From Staphylococcus taiwanensis (lineage in GTDB: Bacteria; Bacillota; Bacilli; Staphylococcales; Staphylococcaceae), in contig CP058667.1 in the NCBI GenBank assembly GCA_020544305.1, forward strand, positions 2,377,501 to 2,441,500: a stretch of 64,000 nucleotides of DNA. The letters are read 5' to 3'. Below, in pieces: positions 41,494 to 51,335 of the stretch. Every line of letters starts with the position of its first letter. Positions within the stretch are counted from its first letter, which is position 1. The notes beneath the pieces were generated by a model that was not told the DNA's origin, ran no database searches, and saw only the letters and a program-made list of their open reading frames with translations. Position numbers and translations under genes: made by a program.

Positions 41494-42090
41494 TTACATT
41501 TCTGTTCTACCAGCTATTGCTTTTGATAAAGTAACTTCATCAGCATATTCTAAATCTCCACCGACCGAAAGTCCTTGCGCCAATCTAGTAACTTTAATGC
41601 CAATTGGTTTCACAAGTCTTGAAATATACATTGCAGTTGATTCACCTTCAAGATTTGGATTCATTGCTAATATAAGCTCTTTAACTTCTTCATCTTTTAA
41701 TCTATCAATAAGTGTTGGAATATTAATATCTTCCGGCCCTATACCATCCATAGGAGAGATTGAGCCATGTAATACATGATAGAGCCCTTTATATTCTCTC
41801 ATCTTTTCCATGGCAATCACATCTTTATCATCTTCGACAACACATATAACTGAACGATCTCTTTGTTTATCTTCACAAATATAACATGGATCATTTTCAG
41901 TGATATGTCCACAAACACTACAATAGGTAAGCTCACGTTTAACATCTACTAAGGCTTTAGCAAATTGGACAACATCGTCTTCTTGCATATCTAAAGTGTG
42001 AAATGCCAGACGTTGAGCCGTCTTAGGGCCAATGCCTGGCAATTTCATGAAACTATCTATTAATTTAGATATGGGTTCTGGATAATGCAT
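41494..42090 (-). CDS. recR: Recombination mediator RecR
   Basis: 198-residue protein of the RecFOR pathway. Features in order are a helix-hairpin-helix ([14 protein letters not shown]), the four-cysteine zinc finger ([16 protein letters not shown]), the Toprim domain ([16 protein letters not shown], then [12 protein letters not shown]) and the C-terminal Walker B-like end. It follows ybaB after a 6-base gap. Confidence 0.97.
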   Translation of the reverse strand: MHYPEPISKLIDSFMKLPGIGPKTAQRLAFHTLDMQEDDVVQFAKALVDVKRELTYCSVCGHITENDPCYICEDKQRDRSVICVVEDDKDVIAMEKMREYKGLYHVLHGSISPMDGIGPEDINIPTLIDRLKDEEVKELILAMNPNLEGESTAMYISRLVKPIGIKVTRLAQGLSVGGDLEYADEVTLSKAIAGRTEM

Positions 42091-42096
42091 CTATGC

Positions 42097-42414
42097 TTAC
42101 ATTCCCGGAATGTTTAAGCCTTGCGTATGCTTACCTAAACGTTCTTGAGTTAAGTCGTCCGCTTTGTTCATTGCTTCGTTAGTAGCAGCTAATACTAAAT
42201 CTTGTAACATTTCGATATCGTCTGGATCTACCGCTTCTTCTTTAATTTCTACATCTACTACTTCTTTATGACCAGTTACTGTTACTGAAACCATACCGCC
42301 ACCTGCTGTACCTACGATACGTTCATCTTTAAGCTTTTCTTGTTCCTGAGCCATTTTCTTTTGCATTTTTTGCATTTGTTTCATCATTTGTTGCATATTT
42401 CCGCCACCGCGCAT
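42097..42414 (-). CDS. ebfC: YbaB/EbfC nucleoid-associated protein
   Basis: Small DNA-binding protein of 105 residues. The N-terminus is a Met/Gln/Lys-rich amphipathic helix ([19 protein letters not shown]), followed by the beta core [19 protein letters not shown] and [14 protein letters not shown]. The start ATG follows AAGGAGG. It is co-transcribed with dnaX and recR. The precise role in staphylococci is not established. Confidence 0.94.
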   Translation of the reverse strand: MRGGGNMQQMMKQMQKMQKKMAQEQEKLKDERIVGTAGGGMVSVTVTGHKEVVDVEIKEEAVDPDDIEMLQDLVLAATNEAMNKADDLTQERLGKHTQGLNIPGM

Positions 42415-42576
42415 AATATCATTTCCTCCTTAAATGTATTAACATTGTCTTTTAATTTATATTTTATTATACATGCGTTTATAATCATTGTCATGTATCA
42501 CTGTTTTTTCATAAAAGAAGCTATTATTAAATAAAATAAAACGTGTTTCTTCTATAATAAACAGTTTCCCAGATAT

Positions 42577-44292
42577 TTATTCATCTATTAAATGTACGGT
42601 TTCTTCTCCGAATAAATCACGTGCTTTTTGAGCTACATCCGTTTCTTGTTTATTTTCTTCAACTGTACTATCTGATCGACTATCATCGTCTTCGTGTTGT
42701 TTTCTATTATTAATATACTCTGAGCGTACTCTCATCCATTGGTCAGATGGCACACCCACGACTTCAACATCTTTATTTATAATATTTCTAACGACATTTT
42801 CAATACTTTTTCGTTTTTCTTCGTCTCTATTAACAATTTCACAGTGTATTTCTTCATCAAATTGAATTAACACGCGTTTCGAACTCGCTGCAACTGGTAT
42901 AGAATTTTGTAAAAGACTAACTAAAGACTTTTTATCATTACTTTTGGCATAATCAACGACTTCTAACCAATGTTTTTTCAGCAATTGAATATCTTCTTTA
43001 TTTGCTTCATCCAATACTTTAGCAATACTAGTCATAGAGAACGCATTTTTATTTTGGCGCTTACCTCGAGAAACAGACTTAGCACTTTGGTTATTTCTTG
43101 AATTTGACTGTGGCACACCTTGCGCTTTCAATGTTTTTAATTCATTTTCCAGTTGTTCCATGCGTTGCAACAATACTTCATTATTTGGTTCTGATGCCAC
43201 ATGAGTTGTCGCCACATTTTGTACAGTATCAGGTTGAGATTTTAACATTTCAGCAATTTTCACTAATAATACTTCAAAATGAACATTCTGATTAACACTA
43301 AATCGAATCGATACTAATGTATCATTAATAATATCAATCATATGGTATAGCGTTTCTAAGTCAAAGTGGATTAACGCATCATATTCTGCTTGATTATCCA
43401 CTGTCTTATTCATAATGGTGTCACGCACAAAGTAAATCATATCATTAATTAGACGGTTTACTTCTTTACCTTCTTTAATAAATTGATGATATCGATTAAA
43501 CGCTTCTTTCACATCACCTTCAACTACTACTTTGAACAATTCATTTAACGCTGCTTCATCGACACTACCTGTAACATCGAGAACATCCTGCAACTTTAAG
43601 TGGTCATCACCGAATGCTATTGCTTGGTCCATGATACTTAATGCGTCTCGCATACCACCTTCTGAAGCTTTAGCAATAAATTCAAGCGCCGCTTCATCAT
43701 AGTCTAATTTCTGCTCTTCAGCTACAAAGCGTAAGCGGTCGACTATTTGATCTGTACCAATTGCCTTAAAATCAAAGCGTTGTGCTCGTGAAATAATTGT
43801 AGGCGGAATTTTATGAGGTTCTGTAGTAGCTAGAATGAAAATCGCGTGAGCTGGAGGTTCTTCTAGCGTTTTAAGTAAAGCGTTAAACGCACCTGTAGTT
43901 AACATATGAACTTCGTCTATAATGTATACTTTATATTTCGATTCACTAGGTGCGTATTTAACTTTATCTCTAATATTTCTAATTTCATCTACACCATTAT
44001 TACTGGCAGCATCTATTTCAATGACATCTCCATTTGTACCTTGAGTGATACCTTTACAAATTGCACATTCATTACATGGTTCTCCATCTTGAGGATTTAA
44101 ACAATTAATTGCTTTTGCAAATACTTTAGCAATACTTGTTTTACCTGTACCTCGAGGACCACTAAATATGTATGCGTGAGATTGTTTGCCTTTTGATATG
44201 GCGTTTCGCAATGTTTTAGTTACGTGTTCTTGTCCCACTACATCTTCAAAGCTTTGGGGTCTAAACATTCGATACAAAGCTTGATAATTCAC
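42577..44292 (-). CDS. dnaX: DNA polymerase III subunits tau/gamma
   Basis: Clamp-loader ATPase, 571 residues. Motifs are Walker A GPRGTGKT (45-52), zinc cysteines at 64, 73, 76 and 79 (CNECAIC), Walker B IIDEVHMLT, sensor ATTEPHKIPPTIISRAQRFDF and domain III, then a Gln/Asn/Lys-rich linker (NSRNNQSAKSVSRGKRQNKN) and the tau-specific C-terminus. No obvious slippery frameshift site was searched for exhaustively. Confidence 0.96.
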   Translation of the reverse strand: MNYQALYRMFRPQSFEDVVGQEHVTKTLRNAISKGKQSHAYIFSGPRGTGKTSIAKVFAKAINCLNPQDGEPCNECAICKGITQGTNGDVIEIDAASNNGVDEIRNIRDKVKYAPSESKYKVYIIDEVHMLTTGAFNALLKTLEEPPAHAIFILATTEPHKIPPTIISRAQRFDFKAIGTDQIVDRLRFVAEEQKLDYDEAALEFIAKASEGGMRDALSIMDQAIAFGDDHLKLQDVLDVTGSVDEAALNELFKVVVEGDVKEAFNRYHQFIKEGKEVNRLINDMIYFVRDTIMNKTVDNQAEYDALIHFDLETLYHMIDIINDTLVSIRFSVNQNVHFEVLLVKIAEMLKSQPDTVQNVATTHVASEPNNEVLLQRMEQLENELKTLKAQGVPQSNSRNNQSAKSVSRGKRQNKNAFSMTSIAKVLDEANKEDIQLLKKHWLEVVDYAKSNDKKSLVSLLQNSIPVAASSKRVLIQFDEEIHCEIVNRDEEKRKSIENVVRNIINKDVEVVGVPSDQWMRVRSEYINNRKQHEDDDSRSDSTVEENKQETDVAQKARDLFGEETVHLIDE

Positions 44293-44360
44293 ATTCGCAC
44301 CTCCATTAACAATTACTCATTATTATATCACGCATCATCTTCTTGATTTCAATTATTTTC

Positions 44361-44885
44361 CTAAACAAAATCGGCATTTTGTACTGTGCCATGTGGATAC
44401 TCATTTAGTTGATCCCATAAGAATTTCACTCGCAAATCTGATTGATTTGTTTCTTTAGAGAAAATATCATGGTCTGTTGCTAGTTCATATCCTAATTGCT
44501 CAAAATAACTAGTATCACAGCTCACAATGATAGTCGTATAATGTTGAGATTTGGCTCGTTCTTCAACTGCTTGAACTAACGCTTTACCTAAACCTTCATT
44601 ACGCACAGTATCATCTACAATCAATGAAACTAATTCTAACGCCTTATATCTATCTTCATTATCAACTAAATCTATTTCACTTAACATAATATGGCCTACG
44701 ACGTCACCGTCTTCATTTTTAGCAATCACTTCAAGTTCATAATTATAAGTCGGTGTTTGTCGCAACGTCTTAACAAGTTCACGTTGTGCCTTACCATTTT
44801 TTGAGTGTGCATCATAATTTGTTTCGATTTTATCCAATGTTTCTGCGTAGTCCATTTCAGTTAATGTACTTAAGTAAATTTGCAT
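44361..44885 (-). CDS. GNAT family N-acetyltransferase
   Basis: 174-residue protein with the GNAT core: VVGHIMLSEIDLVDN, the strand-loop LELVSLIVDDTVRNEGLGKALVQAVEERAK (acetyl-CoA loop RNEGLGKA) and FEQLGYELA near the C-terminus. The substrate is unknown. It lies between dnaX and the SRP RNA gene, where staphylococci commonly have an acetyltransferase. Confidence 0.85.
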   Translation of the reverse strand: MQIYLSTLTEMDYAETLDKIETNYDAHSKNGKAQRELVKTLRQTPTYNYELEVIAKNEDGDVVGHIMLSEIDLVDNEDRYKALELVSLIVDDTVRNEGLGKALVQAVEERAKSQHYTTIIVSCDTSYFEQLGYELATDHDIFSKETNQSDLRVKFLWDQLNEYPHGTVQNADFV

Positions 44886-44990
44886 AAATTTGCCCCCATG
44901 ACTTGTCTTTTTCTTTTATCATATCCCCATTTCAAAAAAGACATTTTTCTCATCTAATTTATCAAATCTGAATACCTCTTCATTTTATAC

Positions 44991-45023
44991 AAAAAAGGAG
45001 TGACTTTGCATTCAAAGCCACCC
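44991..45023 (-). terminator. Terminator of the SRP RNA gene
   Basis: Stem of about 11 bp (44997-45008 with 45013-45023), tetraloop, then six T on the minus strand, 58 bases downstream of the mature 3' end. Confidence 0.85.
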
Positions 45024-45080
45024 ATTTAATATTTATATTTACCATTTATAAGTTTGGTTTGGTTTTTAAAAAATTAAAAA

Positions 45081-45350
45081 CCGTGCACCTTCGAATCGAA
45101 TGTGTATCACAAACGTTACCGAAGTCGACAGCTAAATCTCGGCTACCCTACGGCACATATGAGGATCCACTTAATGCTGCTTCCGTCAGGACCTGACATG
45201 ATTCATGGGTTCATATTGCATAGGACCGAAATCTTCAAACACTACGTGCTTCGGGCAGACTTCACAAAAACACACCCTCAACGAAGGAATTAAGTCTCGC
45301 ATAAAGCGGATTTCGAGTACAGGGAACCGCTACCTCCCCACCTAGCACGG
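45081..45350 (-). ncRNA. ffs: Signal recognition particle RNA (large Gram-positive type)
   Basis: 270 nt. The ends CCGTGC and GCACGG pair; the conserved helix 8 sequence CAGGTCCTGACGGAAGCAGC and the Alu-domain 5' part (GGTGGGGAGGTAGCGG) are present. It works with Ffh in co-translational membrane targeting. It has its own promoter and terminator. Confidence 0.95.
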
Positions 45351-45358
45351 TAAGTTTT

Positions 45359-45388
45359 ATAATACTATAACCAAACTTCTTATTGCAA
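45359..45388 (-). promoter_or_regulatory. Promoter of the SRP RNA gene
   Basis: TTGCAA (45383-45388), 18-base spacer and TATTAT (45359-45364) on the minus strand, placing the start within a few bases of the mature 5' end. Confidence 0.65.
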
Positions 45389-45441
45389 GTGTTAAGTTTA
45401 TTCTCTAAAATTTATAATTACAAAAGTGACTATTTGAGTAA

Positions 45442-46167
45442 TTATTTTTTATAACGTCTTGAAAACTCATTGAATTTAAATTCAGTCGCCAAATGTTTAG
45501 AGATATTATATTGAAATTGCTTAGTACTTTTTAAATAAACAATACTTCTTACAGTTGCAGTATACGGAGGTTGCACCTTTCCAAAAATTTCATATTCCTT
45601 TTCAGTAAAAGGTTCAAAAGTAATCGACTTATTCGAATAACTTATCTCTAAACCTAATTCTTTTTCTAAATAGTTATAGATGGAATCCAAAGCCACAGTA
45701 TTTGAAATATTTGGTACGACAGAAGCTACAAAGTAATCTTCATCTAAGATTTTTACTTTATCATTAATACTACGACTTCTTACGATATGAATCAGTGCTT
45801 CATTATCTGAAATGCCTAATTGTGCTTTAACTTGAGGAACATGGGCTGCTTGTATGACTTCATTAACAAGCACTTTCGTCTCATGTTCCAAACCTAACTC
45901 CTGTTGAATCTCTTTAAAACTAATTAAATCTGAAAACGGAAATTCAGTTACACCTTGATTGATAACAATAGAGCCTTTGCCTCTAATCTTCTGAATCAAG
46001 CCATCATTAGCTAATAAATCCAGTGCCTTCCTAACGGTTTCACGAGACGCACTATATTGTGCAAGTAGCATATGTTCTGATGGTAGTTGTTGCCCTGAAC
46101 CATATACCCCGTTATAAATGTCTTGTTTAATTTTTTCATAAATCGTTATAAATTTTTGTGGTGCCAT
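45442..46167 (-). CDS. treR: Trehalose operon repressor TreR (GntR family)
   Basis: 241 residues. The N-terminal winged helix of the GntR family (KFITIYEKIKQDIYNG, GQQLPSEHMLLAQYSASRETVRKALDLLANDGLI) is followed by a UTRA ligand-binding domain that senses trehalose-6-phosphate in relatives. It is the last gene of treP-treC-treR; its expected operator is the palindrome ahead of treP. Confidence 0.95.
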   Translation of the reverse strand: MAPQKFITIYEKIKQDIYNGVYGSGQQLPSEHMLLAQYSASRETVRKALDLLANDGLIQKIRGKGSIVINQGVTEFPFSDLISFKEIQQELGLEHETKVLVNEVIQAAHVPQVKAQLGISDNEALIHIVRSRSINDKVKILDEDYFVASVVPNISNTVALDSIYNYLEKELGLEISYSNKSITFEPFTEKEYEIFGKVQPPYTATVRSIVYLKSTKQFQYNISKHLATEFKFNEFSRRYKK

Positions 46168-46206
46168 GCTTCATTTCTCCGTTATTTCTTTTCAATCTAC
46201 TTACCT

Positions 46207-47838
46207 TTATACTTCAATAACTATTGCACCGAATGCTGAAATTTCACCATTCGCAACAGTACCATTTTGTATAATCATATCACCAGTCGTATCAATATCT
46301 TCAGGCAATTTGACCGCTTCTTTTGAAAAGTTAGCAATCACTAACCATGATTGTGTTTGATAATTACGACGATAAATGAATAATTGTGGGTGTTCCATAT
46401 ACATCGGCTCAATATCACCATATGTCATCAAATCGTGTTTATGACGCAACGCAATTAATTGACGATACGTTTGTAGGATAGAATGATCATCCTCTATTGC
46501 AGACTCGACATTTACTTTATCATAATTATTAGGGATATTGATCCATGGTGTACCAGTTGTAAAGCCAGCTTGATGACCTGAAGTCCATTGTATTGGTGTA
46601 CGTGAATTATCTCGTGATTTTTGACCTAAAATAGTTAAAATTTCATCTTCATCAATATGTTTTTCTTTCAAATTATCGTAAGCATTTAATGATTCAACAT
46701 CACGGTATTGTTGAATTGAATTAAAATGCGGGTCAGTCATTCCAATTTCTTCACCTTGATAAATGTACGGTGTTCCTTGAAGCATATGTAGTGCGATAGC
46801 CAGCATCTTAGCACTTGCTTGTCGATTTTCTTCAGTAGAATCATCGCCGAAACGCGATACCACACGCGGTTGATCATGGTTACACCAGAAGATCGCATTC
46901 CAACCACCACCTTCATATATGCCTACTTGCCATTCCATCAATATTTTTTTCAATTTTAAAAAGTCTAATTTCGCATTTGACCATTTTTCGCCATCTACGT
47001 AATCCACTTTTAAATGGTGAAAATTAAACACACTACTCAATTCTTGACGTTTGGGGTTAGTATACATCACACAATTATCTATTGTTGTTGAAGACATTTC
47101 ACCCACTGTCATCATACCTTTATCACCAAATGTATGACGATTCAGTTCATGTAAGTATTCATGCACGCGTGGACCATCAGTGTAAAATTCTTTGCCAATT
47201 TCAGGAGAATCTTTAAATTCTCCTTTAGAGATAAGGTTTATAACATCGAATCGGAAGCCGTCTACACCAAATTCAATCCAATGATTAACCACATCGTATA
47301 AAGATTGTCTGACTTCCTCATTATCCCAATTCAAATCCGCTTGCGTGACATCAAATAGATGTAAATAGTATTCATCGGTTTTCTCATCATACTGCCAAGC
47401 ATTGCCACCAAACTTGGATTCCCAATTGGTTGGTGGACCATCTTGTGAAGATTTGAAGAAGTAATAGTCACGATAAGGATTATCTTTAGAACTGATTGCT
47501 TCTTTAAACCATTCATGTTGCGTAGATGTATGATTAATAACAATATCTAGCATCACTTTTAGGTCACGTTTGTGCGCCTCTTTTACCAATGTCTCAAAAT
47601 CTTCCAACGTGCCAAATCGTTTATTTATTTTAAAATAATTACTGATATCATAACCATTATCGTTCATCGGAGATTCGTAAATAGGTGTTAGCCAAATATA
47701 ATCAACACCTAAGTATTGTAAGTAGTCTAATTTTTCAACAATACCATTTATATCGCCTTCGCCATTTCCTGTTGTATCATTAAATGACTTTGGATAAATT
47801 TGATAAACAACCGATTTTTTCCAATCTTTTTCAGCCAT
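46207..47838 (-). CDS. treC: Trehalose-6-phosphate hydrolase
   Basis: Cytoplasmic alpha-amylase-family (GH13) enzyme that splits trehalose-6-phosphate to glucose and glucose-6-phosphate. The 543-residue protein has YQIYPKSFNDT, DIVINHTS, the nucleophile region GFRFDVINLIS, the acid/base GEMSS and FWCNHDQPR. It lies 40 bases upstream of treR and downstream of treP, the transporter that makes its substrate. Confidence 0.95.
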   Translation of the reverse strand: MAEKDWKKSVVYQIYPKSFNDTTGNGEGDINGIVEKLDYLQYLGVDYIWLTPIYESPMNDNGYDISNYFKINKRFGTLEDFETLVKEAHKRDLKVMLDIVINHTSTQHEWFKEAISSKDNPYRDYYFFKSSQDGPPTNWESKFGGNAWQYDEKTDEYYLHLFDVTQADLNWDNEEVRQSLYDVVNHWIEFGVDGFRFDVINLISKGEFKDSPEIGKEFYTDGPRVHEYLHELNRHTFGDKGMMTVGEMSSTTIDNCVMYTNPKRQELSSVFNFHHLKVDYVDGEKWSNAKLDFLKLKKILMEWQVGIYEGGGWNAIFWCNHDQPRVVSRFGDDSTEENRQASAKMLAIALHMLQGTPYIYQGEEIGMTDPHFNSIQQYRDVESLNAYDNLKEKHIDEDEILTILGQKSRDNSRTPIQWTSGHQAGFTTGTPWINIPNNYDKVNVESAIEDDHSILQTYRQLIALRHKHDLMTYGDIEPMYMEHPQLFIYRRNYQTQSWLVIANFSKEAVKLPEDIDTTGDMIIQNGTVANGEISAFGAIVIEV

Positions 47839-47886
47839 ATTATTTTGCCACCTTTACTAAATATTATACCGATCTTTTTAAATCAA

Positions 47887-47926
47887 AAGACGTTCAAGTA
47901 CTTATACAGTGATACGTGAACGTCTT
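47887..47926 (-). terminator. Hairpin between treP and treC
   Basis: AAGACGTTCA (47887-47896) pairs perfectly with TGAACGTCTT (47917-47926); the minus-strand tail TTTTGATTT is weakly U-rich. Because treC and treR lie downstream without an obvious promoter, this may be a partial terminator or an mRNA stabiliser or processing site. Confidence 0.5.
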
Positions 47927-47938
47927 TGTTTGTATTAA

Positions 47939-49387
47939 TTATTTCGCTATTGTGTCGTCTGGCGTTTCCACCATTTTCTTAGCTTTAACTGTTGTAAATC
48001 TTGCAAAGATTACTGTCAAAATGGCTGGTATCACCATAGCAAGTAGTGTGACAGGTATATAAATGAACCAAAATTCACTATGGATTGAAATGAAGGCTGG
48101 AACACCACCTACACCGACACTACCCAATACCTTATTAGCACCAATAATGGCACCTAAAATGCTTGATGTACAAATCGCAGCGAAGAAAGGAACTTTTAAT
48201 GGTAAGTTCACACCAAACATTGCAGGTTCTGTCACGCCTAAAAATGCAGAAATTCCTGAAGTTAAGGCTAAACCTTCTTCTTTTACCATTTTGCGTCGTC
48301 TATAAATAAACCATGCACCAAAGGCTGCTGAACCTTGGCAGATATTAGATATTGCAACGATTGGCCATAGATATGTACCGCCCAGTTTACTTCCCATTAA
48401 TTGGAAATCGACTGCTAAGAACATATGGTGTAATCCTGTAATAACAAGTGGTGCGTAGAAGAAACCATAAATCGCGCCACCTAACCAACCGGCATTTTCG
48501 AAGACAAATTGAACTGCACCAGTAATACCAGTACCTATCGCAAGTGCAATCGGACCAATAATTATAAATGCTAAGAATCCAGTGACAAGTAAAGCTACTG
48601 GTCCAACTACTAGCATCTTAATTGAATCATGAACGACTTTATTTAATGCTTTTTCAATGAGTGATAAAACATAGGCTGCAATTAATACTGGCAACACTTG
48701 TCCTTGATAGTTTAGTTGTTTAATTTCTAAACCAAATAAATTCCAAGTTGGAATGTGTCCTTTAGCGATGTCATATTGTGAAACTAATTGTGGATGCATA
48801 AGTATAAGTCCCAACACTAAACCTAATATTGGACTACCGCCAAATACTCTCATACTACTCCAACCAATTAGCGCAGGTAGGAAGATAAAGGCTGTACTTG
48901 CAATAACATTAATAATGTTGGAAATATCACCAAGCTGCGGGAATTGTTCGACAAGTGGTTTAGGACCAAACAAGTCTTTCATCGTTAAAATATTGTTAAT
49001 TCCCATTAAAAGACCGGCTGTAACTAATGCAGGTAAAATGGGAATAAAGATATCTCCCAATAATTTAACTAAACGTTGTAAGGGGTTACCCTTTTTGGCT
49101 GCAGCAGCTTTAGCTTCATCTTTTGACGATTCTTCTGCCCCTGTTTCGTCAATAAATTGCTTATACACTTCATCAACAGTCCCTGGCCCAATTACAATTT
49201 GATATTGATTATCTGCTTTAAATTGACCTTTCACTAATGAATTGTCATCTAATGCATCTTTATCTACTTTATTATCGTCTTTTAAAACTAGACGTAATCG
49301 TGTCACACAATGCGTTGCAGTATCAACATTTTCTTTGCCGCCAATGGCTTTAACAATATCCTGCACATCTTTTTTCTTTACAGCCAC
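47939..49387 (-). CDS. treP: PTS trehalose transporter EIIBC
   Basis: Imports trehalose as the 6-phosphate. The 482-residue protein has an EIIB domain with the phosphorylated Cys (DTATHCVTRLRLVL), an Ala/Lys linker, and a ~10-TM EIIC domain (NPLQRLVKLLGDIFIPILPAL; TGLHHMFLAVDFQ; GVTEPAMFGV). I start at the GTG at 49387, 8 bases after an AGGGAG site, giving MAVKKKDVQD as in relatives, not the upstream ATG at 49417. No IIA domain, so IIA must come from elsewhere. First gene of treP-treC-treR. Confidence 0.94.
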   Translation of the reverse strand: MAVKKKDVQDIVKAIGGKENVDTATHCVTRLRLVLKDDNKVDKDALDDNSLVKGQFKADNQYQIVIGPGTVDEVYKQFIDETGAEESSKDEAKAAAAKKGNPLQRLVKLLGDIFIPILPALVTAGLLMGINNILTMKDLFGPKPLVEQFPQLGDISNIINVIASTAFIFLPALIGWSSMRVFGGSPILGLVLGLILMHPQLVSQYDIAKGHIPTWNLFGLEIKQLNYQGQVLPVLIAAYVLSLIEKALNKVVHDSIKMLVVGPVALLVTGFLAFIIIGPIALAIGTGITGAVQFVFENAGWLGGAIYGFFYAPLVITGLHHMFLAVDFQLMGSKLGGTYLWPIVAISNICQGSAAFGAWFIYRRRKMVKEEGLALTSGISAFLGVTEPAMFGVNLPLKVPFFAAICTSSILGAIIGANKVLGSVGVGGVPAFISIHSEFWFIYIPVTLLAMVIPAILTVIFARFTTVKAKKMVETPDDTIAK

Positions 49388-49417
49388 GTCTTTCACTCCC
49401 TTGTTTATCATAAACAA

Positions 49418-49455
49418 AGTATAACTTGTCTAGACAAGTTGTGTAAAGGCTTACA
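49418..49455 (-). promoter_or_regulatory. tre promoter with TreR-like operator and cre-like site
   Basis: Minus-strand -35 TTTACA (49442-49447), 18-base spacer and -10 TATACT (49418-49423). The spacer is filled by a perfect 18-bp palindrome AACTTGTCTAGACAAGTT (49423-49440), a plausible TreR operator. A 14-base element TGTAAGCCTTTACA (49442-49455) overlaps the -35 and fits the CcpA cre consensus with one mismatch. Both would block polymerase, giving induction by trehalose and catabolite repression. Confidence 0.75.
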
Positions 49456-49562
49456 TTTTTAAAAAAATTAAGTTGTCCACTTCATTTATACGTTGTATTT
49501 GAGACGATAGGTTTACTATAGACGGTACCACATCCATGTTTTATCAATTGATATTTAGAAAA

Positions 49563-49601
49563 AACAAAAAAACAAGCACCCAGTGAACACTGAGTGCTTG
49601 T
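49563..49601 (-). terminator. Terminator of tRNA-Ser
   Basis: 14-bp stem with one mismatch (49572-49585 with 49588-49601) followed by seven T on the minus strand, about 40 bases after the tRNA. Confidence 0.9.
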
Positions 49602-49638
49602 CTATATTCTATGTATTAGTCTTGGATTTTAATTATAA

Positions 49639-49731
49639 TGGCGGAGGAAGAGGGATTCGAACCCCCGCGGCCCGTTAAGGCCCTGTCGGTTTTCAAGACC
49701 GATCCCTTCAGCCGGACTTGGGTATTCCTCC
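49639..49731 (-). tRNA. tRNA-Ser(UGA)
   Basis: 93 nt with the long variable arm of serine tRNAs. The acceptor stem is GGAGGAA/TTCCTCC, the discriminator is G, and CCA is encoded. The anticodon loop CTTGAAAA gives TGA, reading UCA/UCG-type codons. T-loop GGTTCGAATCC is present. Confidence 0.97.
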
Positions 49732-49747
49732 AATGAACACAATAAAT

Positions 49748-49776
49748 ATCTTATAACACAGTTCATCGGAAGTCAA
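49748..49776 (-). promoter_or_regulatory. Promoter of tRNA-Ser
   Basis: TTGACT (49771-49776), 17-base spacer and TAAGAT (49748-49753) on the minus strand, about 16 bases before the mature 5' end. Confidence 0.6.
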
Positions 49777-49854
49777 TATATTTAAATTTAAAATAGTAAA
49801 ATTATACTTTTATTTTGGCGTATATTGACGAATGAATACTTCCTCCACACTATT

Positions 49855-51318
49855 TTAAACTAATACTTGTTGTTGTAGATATTGATCAACGGATTGTGCC
49901 ACCGCACGACCTTCTTTAATTGCCCATACAACTAAACTTTGTCCACGTCTAGCATCTCCTGCAGCAAATATTTTATCTTGATTCGTTCTATAATCCGTTT
50001 CATCAGCTACTATTTTATTTTGTCGCGTAGCAACATTAAATGATCTTGGCACTGTCGGCTCGGTTCCTTCAAAACCAATTGATAATAATACTAAATCAGC
50101 TGGCCAATGTCTCTCAGTACCATTAACTACTACCATGCCTTCCGGTGTTTCTTCCAAAATCTGAGTATAAACGCCACGAACATTGCCTATATGATCAACG
50201 TCATAACGCATTGTTTGAACACCATATGCACGAGGTTCTCTACCGAAACGCGCTTCATATTCCTTATGTGCGTAATCCATTTTGAAGACAGGCATTGCTA
50301 GAGGCCATGACGTGTTACTTTCAAACGTAATTTCTTCCGGAGCTTTCGTATACTTATTAAATTGTACGATAGATTTACAGTTTTCACGCAAAGCTGTCGC
50401 TACACAGTCTGCACCTGTATCTCCAGCGCCAATAATAATCACATTTTTATCTTTAGCTGTGATGGTAGCTTCATCAATTTCTCCATTGAGTAACTGTGTT
50501 TGTTCAGTAAGATAATCCATTGCAAAATGAATACCCTGACCCATGCGTCCCTCTAATGGTAAATCACGTGCTTTTTGTGCACCTGTACATAAGATAATTG
50601 CATCATATTGTTGTTCTAATTGTTCACGCGTAATATCTAGACCTATTTCAACACTTGTTTTAAATGTGATACCTGCTTCAGTTAAAAGTTGAACACGACG
50701 ACGTACAACGTCTTTATCTAATTTCATATTTGGAATACCATACATCAGTAACCCACCAGGTTCTGCTGCTTTTTCAAACACTGTAACTTGATAACCTTTA
50801 TAATTAAGTTCTTCAGCAGCGGTAAGCCCTGATGGTCCGCTTCCTACAATGGCAACACTTTGATTTAAATGACGTTGTGGATATTTTGGTTTGACCCAGC
50901 CATTTTCAAAAGCTTCATCAATAATTGTACGTTCGATACCTTTAATGGCAACCGACTCGCGATTAATCTTCATGACGCATGAATTCTCACATGGCGCAGG
51001 ACATACGCGTCCAGTAAAATCAGGAAAATTATTTGTCTCACTTAAACGCTGATATGCACCTTTAAAATCTTTGCGGTAAACCAAATCATTCCATTCAGGA
51101 ATATAATTCCCTATTGGACAGCCAATTGTTTCCCGCCCGAAAGGAAGACCCGTCTGACAAAATGGTGTACCACAGTCCATACACCGTGCCCCTTGAACTG
51201 AAGCTTCATCTCGAGTAAAACGTTGTTGAAACGCTTGATGATTGTTCAAACGTTCAACAAGTGATAATTCAGATAATGATTGTTTCTCATATTTCATAAA
51301 CCCCTTAAATTCACCCAT
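49855..51318 (-). CDS. gltD: Glutamate synthase small subunit
   Basis: NADPH-oxidising beta subunit that feeds electrons to GltB. The 487-residue protein has the N-terminal Fe-S cysteine clusters (CMDCGTPFCQTG, then CPIGN and CPAPCENSC), an FAD motif (VAIVGSGPSGLTAAEEL) and an NADPH motif (IIIGAGDTGADCVA), and ends in the flavoprotein domain GDARRGQSLVV. It follows gltB by 17 bases and is in the same operon. Confidence 0.96.
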   Translation of the reverse strand: MGEFKGFMKYEKQSLSELSLVERLNNHQAFQQRFTRDEASVQGARCMDCGTPFCQTGLPFGRETIGCPIGNYIPEWNDLVYRKDFKGAYQRLSETNNFPDFTGRVCPAPCENSCVMKINRESVAIKGIERTIIDEAFENGWVKPKYPQRHLNQSVAIVGSGPSGLTAAEELNYKGYQVTVFEKAAEPGGLLMYGIPNMKLDKDVVRRRVQLLTEAGITFKTSVEIGLDITREQLEQQYDAIILCTGAQKARDLPLEGRMGQGIHFAMDYLTEQTQLLNGEIDEATITAKDKNVIIIGAGDTGADCVATALRENCKSIVQFNKYTKAPEEITFESNTSWPLAMPVFKMDYAHKEYEARFGREPRAYGVQTMRYDVDHIGNVRGVYTQILEETPEGMVVVNGTERHWPADLVLLSIGFEGTEPTVPRSFNVATRQNKIVADETDYRTNQDKIFAAGDARRGQSLVVWAIKEGRAVAQSVDQYLQQQVLV

Positions 51319-51335
51319 AACAGACGCTCCTTTCT

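Noticed and set aside
45102..45293. 63-codon frame on the plus strand
   Set aside because: It lies inside the SRP RNA gene, antisense to it.
48753..49202. 149-codon frame antisense to treP
   Set aside because: Shadow of a hydrophobic coding frame with cysteine-rich, implausible composition.
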